Below the pieces are notes generated by a model. It was not told where the DNA came from. It did no database searches and saw only the letters and a list, made by a program, of their open reading frames with translations. This document shows positions 6,959 to 13,392 of a stretch of DNA of 26,500 nucleotides, one piece after another. The position numbers and the translations under genes were made by a program. This DNA is from a virus. Location: positions 1 to 26,500 of the IMG/VR virus record IMGVR_UViG_3300001753_000002; one strand, written 5' to 3'. Each line of letters starts with the position of its first letter. Positions within the stretch are counted from its first letter, which is position 1.

Positions 6959-8365
6959 ATGTTAGGAGCATTCGTAAGCGCGCAGGACTACCGGGACTAC
7001 ACCGGGTTCGGGCAGTCGACTCCCGATGAAGTTGCCGATCTGCGTAAAGCCCTATATGCGGGGCAGGATGTCAACGATCCGGGCGTAGCTCCGGGCGTAG
7101 GCTTCCCGCTGCGCGTCGAAAGTCTCGAAGCGACGATGAAGAATCTGACCTTCGAGATGGACGAGATTAAGCTGTTCAAAACCATCCCGAAAATCCCGGC
7201 GACAAATACCGTCGAGGAATTCAACCGTTTGCTCTCGTACGGGCAGGGCGGGACTCGGAGGTTCAATCTCGGATTCATGACCGAGGGTGATCTCCCCGAA
7301 GAAGAGGACAGCACCTATCAGCGTGTGACCATGCTGATCAAGTATCTCGGTGTGGTCGGGCGGGTCACGCACGTCGCGAATGTTATCAGGTCTTCGACCG
7401 GTAACGTGATCGCGCTGGAAACCATGAACAAGACCATGGAGTTGCTTAAGAACCTGGAGAATGCTCTTTTCTTCGGCGACTCTACTCTCATTCCCGAACA
7501 GTTCGACGGACTCTTCAAGTTGATCGCGGACGGTGCTCCGAACAACGTTATCGACCTTCGTGGCGGAGCGTTGACCGAAGAGCTACTGAACGACATGCTC
7601 TTGCAGATTCGCGATAACTTCGGCATGGCGACCGATGCGTACTTCGCGACCGGCGTGTTCGCGGATCTTGCGAAGCAGGTATACGACAGGCAGCGATTCG
7701 CATACGCGCCTGCTCCGGGTGTGCTCGGTGCGACGATTACCGCATTCCAGGGGCAGCACGGGCGGATCAACATGCACGATCACGTCTTCATTCAGCCGGG
7801 ACCGGAAGTACCGGCAAGCGGACTCGGCAAGCCCGAGAAGCGTCCGTTGCAGCCGTCGATAAGCGTGGCACCGGCAGCGGGCGGTACGGGAAGCCAGTTC
7901 ACTACGGCGGATGCGGGCACCTACATCTATCAGGTCGTTGCGGGCAACCGTTACGGTCTGTCGACTCCGGTGGTTACCGCTGGCGTAGCGCTCACTGCTG
8001 GGCAACAGGTGACGTTCACCGTTCAGGATAACGGGCAGGGCACCACGTTTTACGAGATCTATCGTACGACTCCGGGCGGAGCGGCCGGTACGGCTCGGTT
8101 GATGACTCGCGTTGCGCGTACGGCAGCGACTCAGGTTATCACCGATACGAATGCCGATATCCCCGGAACGAGTCAGGGCTTCGTTCTCATGCAGAACCAG
8201 CGGTCGTTCTCATGGGCGCAGCTATTACCTATGACTCGTCTGCCCCTTGCTGCGGTGGATACATCGATCAGATGGGCGCAGGTGCTCTACGGCGGGATCA
8301 AGCTCTACACTCCTGCTAAGAACATCGTCGTGAAGAATATCGGAAGGGCGGCTGGTAGCCTGTAG
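6959..8365 (+). CDS. Major capsid protein with an FN3/Ig-like insertion
   Basis: A 468-residue protein in the major capsid position, after protease and scaffold. It has the strongest Shine-Dalgarno in the window (AAGGAGAT, about 8 bases before ATG 6959) and a strong terminator behind it, as expected for the most abundant virion protein. The N-terminal 60 residues may be removed at maturation. Features fitting an HK97-type fold include the helix EVIALETMNKTMELLKNLENALF-like segment around residues 155-178 (spine helix) and the GQHGRINMHDHVFIQPG region (about 266-282). The segment from about 285 to 405 is Ala/Thr/Gly-rich and reads as a fibronectin-III-like beta sandwich (TYIYQVVAGNRYGLSTPV; FYEIYRTTPGG). 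The capsid core then resumes at about 406 and ends with an LYTPAKNIVVKNIG strand. The fold is inferred from context and pattern, not from a search. Confidence 0.82.
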   Translation: MLGAFVSAQDYRDYTGFGQSTPDEVADLRKALYAGQDVNDPGVAPGVGFPLRVESLEATMKNLTFEMDEIKLFKTIPKIPATNTVEEFNRLLSYGQGGTRRFNLGFMTEGDLPEEEDSTYQRVTMLIKYLGVVGRVTHVANVIRSSTGNVIALETMNKTMELLKNLENALFFGDSTLIPEQFDGLFKLIADGAPNNVIDLRGGALTEELLNDMLLQIRDNFGMATDAYFATGVFADLAKQVYDRQRFAYAPAPGVLGATITAFQGQHGRINMHDHVFIQPGPEVPASGLGKPEKRPLQPSISVAPAAGGTGSQFTTADAGTYIYQVVAGNRYGLSTPVVTAGVALTAGQQVTFTVQDNGQGTTFYEIYRTTPGGAAGTARLMTRVARTAATQVITDTNADIPGTSQGFVLMQNQRSFSWAQLLPMTRLPLAAVDTSIRWAQVLYGGIKLYTPAKNIVVKNIGRAAGSL

Positions 8366-8383
8366 CCTTTTCGGATTCGATAG

Positions 8384-8392
8384 TGCTATAGT
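8384..8392 (+). promoter_or_regulatory. Candidate extended -10 promoter element overlapping a terminator
   Basis: TGCTATAGT (TG at 8384-8385, TATAGT at 8387-8392) matches an extended -10 with five of six core positions, and it overlaps the first bases of the terminator stem. No good -35 is visible 17 bases upstream. A transcript starting about 8399 would lack most of the 5' arm and escape the terminator, allowing separate low-level expression of the genes from 8455. The match could be chance. Confidence 0.22.
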
Positions 8393-8431
8393 CGGGCGAG
8401 TGGGCGATCGGCTCGCTCGCCCGACTTTTTA
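8390..8431 (+). terminator. Rho-independent terminator after the capsid gene
   Basis: An 11-base perfect stem, AGTCGGGCGAG (8390-8400) with CTCGCCCGACT (8416-8426), closes a 15-base loop and is followed by a T5 tract. The loop repeats CTCG, so alternative pairing with an internal CTCG is possible. The terminator lies 24 bases after the capsid stop and should limit read-through from the highly expressed capsid gene into the accessory genes. Confidence 0.88.
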
Positions 8432-8454
8432 TCTAGCACTAGAAAGGACGAAAA

Positions 8455-9015
8455 ATGTTTATCCAGAATAAAAATCTCGCAAATAGCGAATTGGTATTGC
8501 CGGGGGGTTTGGTTCCGAGAGGGGATGACGAAGGGATCTTCGAAGTTCCCGATAACATCGGTGCGGTTCTGTGTGAAACGCCCGGCTGGTCGAAAACCGA
8601 TAAGCCACCGAAGAAACTCGAAGAGATCGATCCCGTAGCGGCTCTGAGAGAGCTACGTCGGCTTCGGGGGGAAGGGGTGCCGCCTATCCATCAACCGCCC
8701 CCGCCTGTTACGGCGGCTCCTACGACTCCGCAACCGCCTTCGCTTGTATCGCCTGCGCCTGCGCCTGCGCCGACTACCCCGGCACCGGCAGCAGAGCCGA
8801 TGGCGGATGTACCGACGGCAGAACCGGAGTTGGAATCGGAAGCGGATAGCGAAGCCGATGATGAAGGCCCGGATCTTACCAGCATGACGAAAGCGCAGCT
8901 TATCGATGTTGCGTCAGAGTACGGCATCGAATTATCGGCTGAACTCAAAAAGGGGAAGGTCGACGATCTTCGCGCATACCTCGATAAAAAGTTGTATGGT
9001 GAAAGTGAGGGATAG
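8455..9015 (+). CDS. Capsid-adjacent protein with Pro/Ala linker and HeH/LEM-like C-terminal domain
   Basis: This 186-residue protein has three parts. The N-terminal compact region (1-75) contains FEVPDNIGAVLCETPGW. A Pro/Ala/Thr-rich disordered linker (about 76-120) leads into an acidic stretch (120-138). The C-terminal helical domain (about 139-180) reads LTSMTKAQLIDVASEYGIEL and continues KKGKVDDLRAYL. The last part has the helix-extended loop-helix pattern of HeH/LEM or SAP-like domains, which bind nucleic acid and are often found in small proteins encoded just after phage capsid genes. A GAAAGGACGA ribosome site precedes ATG 8455. A role at the inner or outer capsid surface, or as a head-completion factor, is likely but not shown. 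Confidence 0.65.
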   Translation: MFIQNKNLANSELVLPGGLVPRGDDEGIFEVPDNIGAVLCETPGWSKTDKPPKKLEEIDPVAALRELRRLRGEGVPPIHQPPPPVTAAPTTPQPPSLVSPAPAPAPTTPAPAAEPMADVPTAEPELESEADSEADDEGPDLTSMTKAQLIDVASEYGIELSAELKKGKVDDLRAYLDKKLYGESEG

Positions 9016-9017
9016 CC

Positions 9018-9374
9018 ATGTCGGCGAACGCTGACGATTTACGCAACTGGTATGGGGAAGCGATAGGCATCTCTACAACGCTGACAGCGGGAGCGGCAGC
9101 GGCAGTCAAAAACGCCGCACCACTTGAGAATGGTCGTTATCGTATTCAGTTTCATACGCTGACTGGCGCGGTAGCGAAAGTATGGTGTCGACAGGGACCG
9201 CACGCATCGGTTGCTGCAACGAAAGCCGATCCGTCGATGCCGGTTGAAGTGAATGTCGCGCCGCGCCCTTTTTTCTTTGTGATGGTTCGCGATAAGTTGG
9301 ATGGATTGAGCTTTATCGCAGACTCGGATACGTGTGACGTTACGATAACAAAGGTTTCGCGCGGGAAGAATTGA
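9018..9374 (+). CDS. Small beta-rich hypothetical virion protein (118 aa)
   Basis: The start is ATG 9018, two bases after the previous stop, with GAGGGAT as the ribosome site. There is no signal peptide or membrane segment. The protein alternates short strands: ENGRYRIQFHTLTGAVAKVW (37-56), PVEVNVAPRPFFFVMVRD (74-91) and SDTCDVTITKVSR (102-114). Small beta proteins right after the capsid gene are often decoration or head-stabilising proteins. The next gene has a similar length and a similar ending (ITEISR against ITKVSR), so the two may be diverged copies. The family is not recognised. Confidence 0.65.
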   Translation: MSANADDLRNWYGEAIGISTTLTAGAAAAVKNAAPLENGRYRIQFHTLTGAVAKVWCRQGPHASVAATKADPSMPVEVNVAPRPFFFVMVRDKLDGLSFIADSDTCDVTITKVSRGKN

Positions 9375-9378
9375 TGCG

Positions 9379-9750
9379 ATGGGAGATGCGCAGCGAGGAG
9401 ATGATGCGTTAGCGTTTTACGCTGCGAATCTTGGGCGAACACGGGCAATAGCTTGTTCGACTGTAGCGGCGCAACTGCTCGATGATGACGGCGCGTTATT
9501 GCCCGTTCGCCATATTCTGCATTTAGGATATTTATCTCCTCGCACGTCAACGATCTGGATTGCTACCGGTAAGTTCGAAAGAGGTAAGGCGTTGTCGGTG
9601 TCGGCAGCCCCGCCTTACTTTCCGATGACACCGGGACGAATCGTTGCGCTCGAATTAAACGTCCGCAAAGGTGATAACGATCAAATTGCTGCCATAATGG
9701 CGAGTGGTAGTGGTATCCTGTATATCACGGAAATCTCGCGGAGAGTTTAG
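9379..9750 (+). CDS. Small beta-rich hypothetical virion protein (123 aa), possible paralogue of the previous gene
   Basis: The start is ATG 9379, four bases after the previous stop, with a weak ribosome site (GGGAAGAA). The central and C-terminal strands (TSTIWIATGKFERGKALSVS; PGRIVALELNVRKGDNDQI; GSGILYITEISR) line up in order with the strands of the preceding 118-residue protein, and the C-termini share a similar I-T-x-x-S-R ending. The likeness is weak by eye. The position suggests a head decoration or completion role. Its stop TAG overlaps the GTG start of the next short ORF. Confidence 0.62.
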   Translation: MGDAQRGDDALAFYAANLGRTRAIACSTVAAQLLDDDGALLPVRHILHLGYLSPRTSTIWIATGKFERGKALSVSAAPPYFPMTPGRIVALELNVRKGDNDQIAAIMASGSGILYITEISRRV

Positions 9751-9926
9751 TGCCGATTTTATCGAGAGCGTTAGTCGGTGACGGTGAAGACACGGGAGGT
9801 GGAATAGACGTAGAAGAGTTAATCGATCTTGTTCAGATCTTGCTTTTGGTAGATGAAGATTACGGTCTTATTTTTTCAGAGGATTTTCACGTAGTAGTTG
9901 AGCATATCGAACCGATTCCGCCATGA
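9750..9926 (+). CDS. Short acidic protein (58 aa), GTG start
   Basis: This frame fills the otherwise empty space between two genes exactly. GTG 9750 overlaps the previous stop (TAGTG) and its TGA at 9924-9926 overlaps the next ATG (ATGA at 9923). GGAGAG at 9739-9744 gives a plausible ribosome site. The product begins PILSRALVGDGEDTGGG after its start residue. It is strongly acidic, with a hydrophobic helix-prone centre (EELIDLVQILLLVDED, residues 22-37), and ends IEPIPP. Precise overlaps at both ends are the main evidence that it is real. Function is unknown; it resembles small assembly helpers only in size and charge. Confidence 0.65.
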   Translation: MPILSRALVGDGEDTGGGIDVEELIDLVQILLLVDEDYGLIFSEDFHVVVEHIEPIPP

Positions 9927-10477
9927 GCCGCCATCGCCTACTATCTGGTATCAATGTTCACGGGCAATACCGCGCGACGTTTGCCAATAGCGCGGCGCGG
10001 CTTGCTGACACCGGGCCTTACTTGGCGACGGAGTCGATTGCCGGGGGGAGCTTGAATCCGGCAGTTGCTCTTCAATTAGATACATACGCTGAATTTGTGC
10101 TTGCCAATCATAGTCCGATCGTATGGCAGGCGATAACGGGAGCAGCCGGTAGTCTTCAGCAAAAAGATTTGCTCGATAATAATTCAGATTATATGGTGGT
10201 GGGGGATAAAACTCTCGATAAAGTAGTTTTAGTAGACTATTCGTTTCAGTTGCCGATATCGGGGCGGCAACGAAATGGCTTGCTTACTTTATCGCATGAC
10301 GGAACTGTTCCGACTATCGATGAAGATTATTATTACGAAATCGGCGATGAGATCGTGAGCGTGACGTTCGGCGCAACGATTTCGGGAAATGATTTGCGGG
10401 TTACTATCGTAACCGCATCGGTCGGGGAAAACCCGAAGTTAGTGTATCGAAAGTTTGCATTGCCTATAGCGGCATAA
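9923..10477 (+). CDS. Beta-rich structural protein of unknown role (184 aa)
   Basis: ATG 9923 overlaps the preceding TGA (ATGA). The protein is rich in beta-type segments and Gly/Ser/Asn turns, for example KVVLVDYSFQLPISG and EIVSVTFGATISGNDLRVTI. It has no membrane segment or catalytic motif. The C-terminal region (about 128-184, DGTVPTIDEDYYYEIGDE and onward) reads like a small beta sandwich as found in fibre or appendage proteins. It stands first in a run of fibre-like genes. I do not recognise the family. Confidence 0.62.
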   Translation: MSRHRLLSGINVHGQYRATFANSAARLADTGPYLATESIAGGSLNPAVALQLDTYAEFVLANHSPIVWQAITGAAGSLQQKDLLDNNSDYMVVGDKTLDKVVLVDYSFQLPISGRQRNGLLTLSHDGTVPTIDEDYYYEIGDEIVSVTFGATISGNDLRVTIVTASVGENPKLVYRKFALPIAA

Positions 10478-10491
10478 AAGGGAGCGGATAA

Positions 10492-11301
10492 ATGTCACAT
10501 AAAGACTACGGACAAAAAGGCGTTGCGAATGATGTTCAATTCGGAAAGGGTGGCCCCCGGCTCGTTGTCGACACAGGAGTAATCAAGTCGACTCAGAGCG
10601 ACGGGTCAACGCTGGAAGAATTTAGGGGTGCGGCTCCGACCGATCCCGATTCTTTTGCAACGAAAGAATACGTCGATACACGCGCGGGTGCGCCTGTTAC
10701 CGGGCAGATTGATGGTGGATCGCCGCCTACGCCCGGTGATGGCGTTTTATATATTTGCACGACGGCAGGCGGAACGTTCACAGAACAATATCTGTACTAC
10801 CGAAAAGGTGGTCAATGGGTCGAGAAAGTTCCGGTCAACGGGCAATCGATTCACGTTACGCAAGACTTGCTCGGTGGTAATCAGGAGTATGCTGCCGATC
10901 ATATCTATATCTGGGATGGCGATAATACTGAATGGGATGATATCGGGCCTACTGCTGCTGCCACCAAAACTATCAAGACGGAACGGCTCAGTTTCGATTA
11001 CACCGATACGGGCGTTAATAATATTGGCACGGCACTTCCGGCAGGCGCAAAGGTTAGGAACGTCAAACTGAACGTTACACAGTTGTTCGACGGTACTACG
11101 CCGGTTGTGAAAGTAGGTGACGCTGCCGATGATGATCGGCACATGACCGAAGCGGAAAATGATTTAACGGTAGTCGCGTTATACGAAACGAACGTTGCGT
11201 GGTTGTATGGTTCGGGTACACAGGTTACCGCTACCGTGACGATCGGTGGCACGCCGACGCAGGGTACAGCTGAATTGGAGATTTCTTACTCGCTCGCGTG
11301 A
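10492..11301 (+). CDS. Fibre-like structural protein (269 aa)
   Basis: AAGGGAGCG just upstream serves ATG 10492. The N-terminal 60 residues end in FATKEYVDTRAG, a phrase common near attachment domains of phage fibre proteins. A Gly/Pro turn-rich middle follows, with aromatic tripeptides such as LYYRKGGQW and IYIWDGDNTEW (about 103-148), which suggest a repeated small beta motif. The C-terminal domain (about 165-269, LSFDYTDTGVNN onward) is beta-rich and looks like a separate knob, typical of virion appendages. Location between capsid and neck points to a head fibre or decoration rather than a tail fibre, though either is possible. Confidence 0.62.
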   Translation: MSHKDYGQKGVANDVQFGKGGPRLVVDTGVIKSTQSDGSTLEEFRGAAPTDPDSFATKEYVDTRAGAPVTGQIDGGSPPTPGDGVLYICTTAGGTFTEQYLYYRKGGQWVEKVPVNGQSIHVTQDLLGGNQEYAADHIYIWDGDNTEWDDIGPTAAATKTIKTERLSFDYTDTGVNNIGTALPAGAKVRNVKLNVTQLFDGTTPVVKVGDAADDDRHMTEAENDLTVVALYETNVAWLYGSGTQVTATVTIGGTPTQGTAELEISYSLA

Positions 11302-11317
11302 TTACGATAACACCGAT

Positions 11318-11342
11318 TCGGGAAGTTTCGCTCCCTTCCCGA
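11318..11342 (+). other. Intergenic hairpin without U-tract
   Basis: TCGGGAAG (11318-11325) and CTTCCCGA (11335-11342) form an 8-base stem with a 9-base loop in the 67-base gap between two fibre-like genes. No run of T follows, so it is not a standard terminator. It may stabilise message ends or partly block transcription. Confidence 0.3.
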
Positions 11343-11368
11343 TATCGCTTTACAGCGCACGGTGAACA

Positions 11369-12394
11369 ATGGGTATTTTTGGAAATCTCGATGGCACGTT
11401 CCGTTCTCGGTTTTCTATCGGGAAGAAAGCCAGTGAAGTTTATTTAGAGCGGGACGGGTCGAATAATCTCACGCTGCGCGATCTTGTTGTTACTACCGCG
11501 CAGAAGTTAAACGATTTAATTTCCCGCACGCGCGCCGATCAGTTCAGCGGCTTATCGAGCAAAGGATCGCCGGTAAGCGCCGATCGTCTTTTAATCGAAG
11601 ATAGTGCGGCATCGTGGGCAAAAAAATATACGACGGTCGGTTCATTACCGGCGGGTGCCGCAGCGCTTCCGGCAGGTTATGTTGATGGGCTGAAAGTTTC
11701 TTACGTTTCAGCTTCGCAGGTTAGTATTGCTATTGGGCGTTGTCGAAGTGACGATAATACTACAGATATCGTTTCGACTGGAACGTTGACAGCGAACATA
11801 GCTACGTCGGGGGCTAATGGCCTTGATACGGGAAGCGAGGCCAGTGATACATGGTATTCCGTTTGGATAATTTGGAATTCGGGCACCGGTACAGCGGCAT
11901 CGTTGCTTTCGGCTTCCATGACTTCGCCTACTTTGCCAAGCGGTTATACGAAGAAACGTCGCGTGGGGGTGGTGCGGAATTATGGTTCGAACTTTTTGCT
12001 TTTCACTCAGATCGTTAGCGAAGGTAGGGCGCGGGAATACATTTATGATCAAGTTTCGGAAAACGTTTTGGAGGTTTTGACAAACGGTGGTGCTACTTCT
12101 TGGACAAACGTAGACTTGTCCAGCTTTGTTTCTCCTACCTCTACCACAGCTCTTATCAGGGTAATGTTTTACGGAACTGATGCGCCAGGTGGGCATGTAA
12201 GCATAAGGCCAGATAATACTTCCATATCGAACCCGGTGACGATGCAGTTCGCGGGAACGAACTCTTCGGAGTTTTCAAGTTCCAACTCTGTTTGGAGGCA
12301 ACCGACGAGTAGTAGCCAGATAATCGAATATGAATCGACAGATGCGTTTGTAGATGTGTATATCTGGGTAGAAGGTTTTATCGACATTATTTGA
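11369..12394 (+). CDS. Fibre or appendage protein, candidate receptor-binding (341 aa)
   Basis: ATG 11369 has only a weak ribosome site (CGGTGA). The protein shows modules I know from phage fibre proteins. The N-terminal helix (about 38-58) is followed by ADRLLIEDSAASWAKK (71-86), a linker-like motif that often joins shafts. A beta domain (about 104-204, DGLKVSYVSASQVSIAIGR through PSGYTKKRRVGVVRN) contains the ANGLDTGSEASDTWYSVW pattern shared by many appendage proteins. The C-terminal domain (about 225-341) is Ser/Thr-rich and beta-type and is a candidate for the host-contacting or surface knob. Its place upstream of the neck genes is unusual for tail fibres. Function is inferred from pattern and composition. 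Confidence 0.65.
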   Translation: MGIFGNLDGTFRSRFSIGKKASEVYLERDGSNNLTLRDLVVTTAQKLNDLISRTRADQFSGLSSKGSPVSADRLLIEDSAASWAKKYTTVGSLPAGAAALPAGYVDGLKVSYVSASQVSIAIGRCRSDDNTTDIVSTGTLTANIATSGANGLDTGSEASDTWYSVWIIWNSGTGTAASLLSASMTSPTLPSGYTKKRRVGVVRNYGSNFLLFTQIVSEGRAREYIYDQVSENVLEVLTNGGATSWTNVDLSSFVSPTSTTALIRVMFYGTDAPGGHVSIRPDNTSISNPVTMQFAGTNSSEFSSSNSVWRQPTSSSQIIEYESTDAFVDVYIWVEGFIDII

Positions 12395-12401
12395 GGTTAC
12401 A

Positions 12402-12815
12402 ATGTCACGGAAAGCAGTTACGCAAACAGCAACGGGTGCAGTAATGCAGTATGGTTACTGCGACTTTACTAGCGAGATCGATCCGTTGACTCAATCGCAA
12501 GTCGATTTGAATGAAGGAACGATTCTAGTTGCCGATATTCCTCTCTATCATCACAAGGTTGTTGCCGGGAACTTTGTTGAGATGAGCGCAGCCGAAAAAG
12601 CAACGGTTGATGCGGCGCGTGAGGCAGAGAGTACGGCGAAGTTAGACGGTGCGGTGCACATTCAGCGTGTAGTGAATTCAATAAGTGAGTTGCCATTGCC
12701 GCCACCGAAAGCTGGCCTTCTTGTTGGCGTTATTACAACAGGTAATATTGGTTTAGCGATCAGTGGAACAAATAAATGGTTTCTTTTTGCGGTTGATGGA
12801 ATGGTAGGCCCATAG
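12402..12815 (+). CDS. Fibre-associated small protein (137 aa)
   Basis: ATG 12402 lies seven bases after the preceding stop, with GAGG overlapping that stop. Residues about 44-70 (ADIPLYHHKVVAGNFVEM, then SAAEKATVDAARE) match a phrase I associate with short phage proteins encoded after fibre genes: a small beta segment and a helix. The C-terminal half (VVNSISELPLPPPKAGLLVG; IGLAISGTNKWFLFAVDG) is a hydrophobic beta module. A fibre tip, fibre-assembly helper or minor appendage would fit. There is no membrane signal despite the hydrophobic end. Confidence 0.58.
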   Translation: MSRKAVTQTATGAVMQYGYCDFTSEIDPLTQSQVDLNEGTILVADIPLYHHKVVAGNFVEMSAAEKATVDAAREAESTAKLDGAVHIQRVVNSISELPLPPPKAGLLVGVITTGNIGLAISGTNKWFLFAVDGMVGP

Positions 12816-12819
12816 CTTG

Positions 12820-12828
12820 TGATAGAAT
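12820..12828 (+). promoter_or_regulatory. Candidate extended -10 promoter
   Basis: TGATAGAAT (TG at 12820-12821, TAGAAT at 12823-12828) is a good extended -10 followed by an A-rich initial region. It stands in the 49-base gap before the membrane-protein gene. No clear -35 is present, which extended -10 promoters tolerate. Expected transcription start is near 12835. Confidence 0.33.
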
Positions 12829-12864
12829 AAAATCAATTCGAGAGGAAAAAATAGGAGCAAAAAT

Positions 12865-13392
12865 ATGCCCGCGCATGATCCGTCTGGTAATGGCCCTGCT
12901 CACGATTCGACTCCGCCGCGCGGAAGCAAAGCAAAGATGACGTATTTGAATATCGATAAAACTGGCATGTCTATGTCGGGTAAAACTGCGGTTACAATTT
13001 TCAGTACGCTTGCCGGGCTTATCATTTTTCTCGTTTCGGGCTGGTTTGCTTTTTTATCGATCAATGCGACGAAAGCAGATATTGATCAACACGATGAAAA
13101 TGTTGTTGCGCATAAAATTATTATCGAAAAAGATGAAGAGGCTGTTCCGATAAAAGTGGTGGTGAAAGAGCATCATCGTGTTATTAAAGAAATTCCTAAG
13201 ATCAAACGAGAGGTTGTTATCGTAAAGAACGGTTTTTATGAAGAGCGAGCCGAACGATTGGCCGACAGAGCAGCGGATAGGGTGAAGGGTGAACGGCAGA
13301 GCCGAGAGCGTTGGAAATATGTGCGGGCGAAGGCGATGAAAAATTTAGAGCAGAAGAAACCGATCAGAGATGGACTGGAAGATTATCTATGA
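12865..13392 (+). CDS. Single-pass membrane protein with charged helical tail (175 aa)
   Basis: AGGAG at 12853-12857 serves ATG 12865. A hydrophilic N-terminus of about 40 residues contains the basic RGSKAK. It precedes one clear membrane segment (about 42-66: TIFSTLAGLIIFLVSGWFAFL). The remaining 110 residues are highly charged and helix-prone (IIIEKDEEAVPIKVVVKEHH; ERAERLADRAADRVKGE), so a coiled coil or rod is likely. It has no signal-peptide cleavage site or lipobox, which argues against an outer-membrane spanin. Possible roles are a holin/spanin-like lysis factor, a superinfection-exclusion protein, or a membrane anchor for assembly. A promoter-like element stands before it, unlike its neighbours, and its stop overlaps the connector start (ATGA). 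Confidence 0.7.
   Translation: MPAHDPSGNGPAHDSTPPRGSKAKMTYLNIDKTGMSMSGKTAVTIFSTLAGLIIFLVSGWFAFLSINATKADIDQHDENVVAHKIIIEKDEEAVPIKVVVKEHHRVIKEIPKIKREVVIVKNGFYEERAERLADRAADRVKGERQSRERWKYVRAKAMKNLEQKKPIRDGLEDYL

Noticed and set aside
10628-11071. 147-codon + strand frame inside the 269-residue fibre-like gene
   Set aside because: It is an out-of-frame shadow: Arg/Ile-rich and without a Shine-Dalgarno, while the main frame has fibre-type motifs and a good ribosome site.
13311-13388. Upstream extension of the connector gene to ATG 13311
   Set aside because: It would add 26 residues encoded within the membrane-protein gene; the ATGA overlap at 13389 is the better start and matches the coupling pattern of neighbours.
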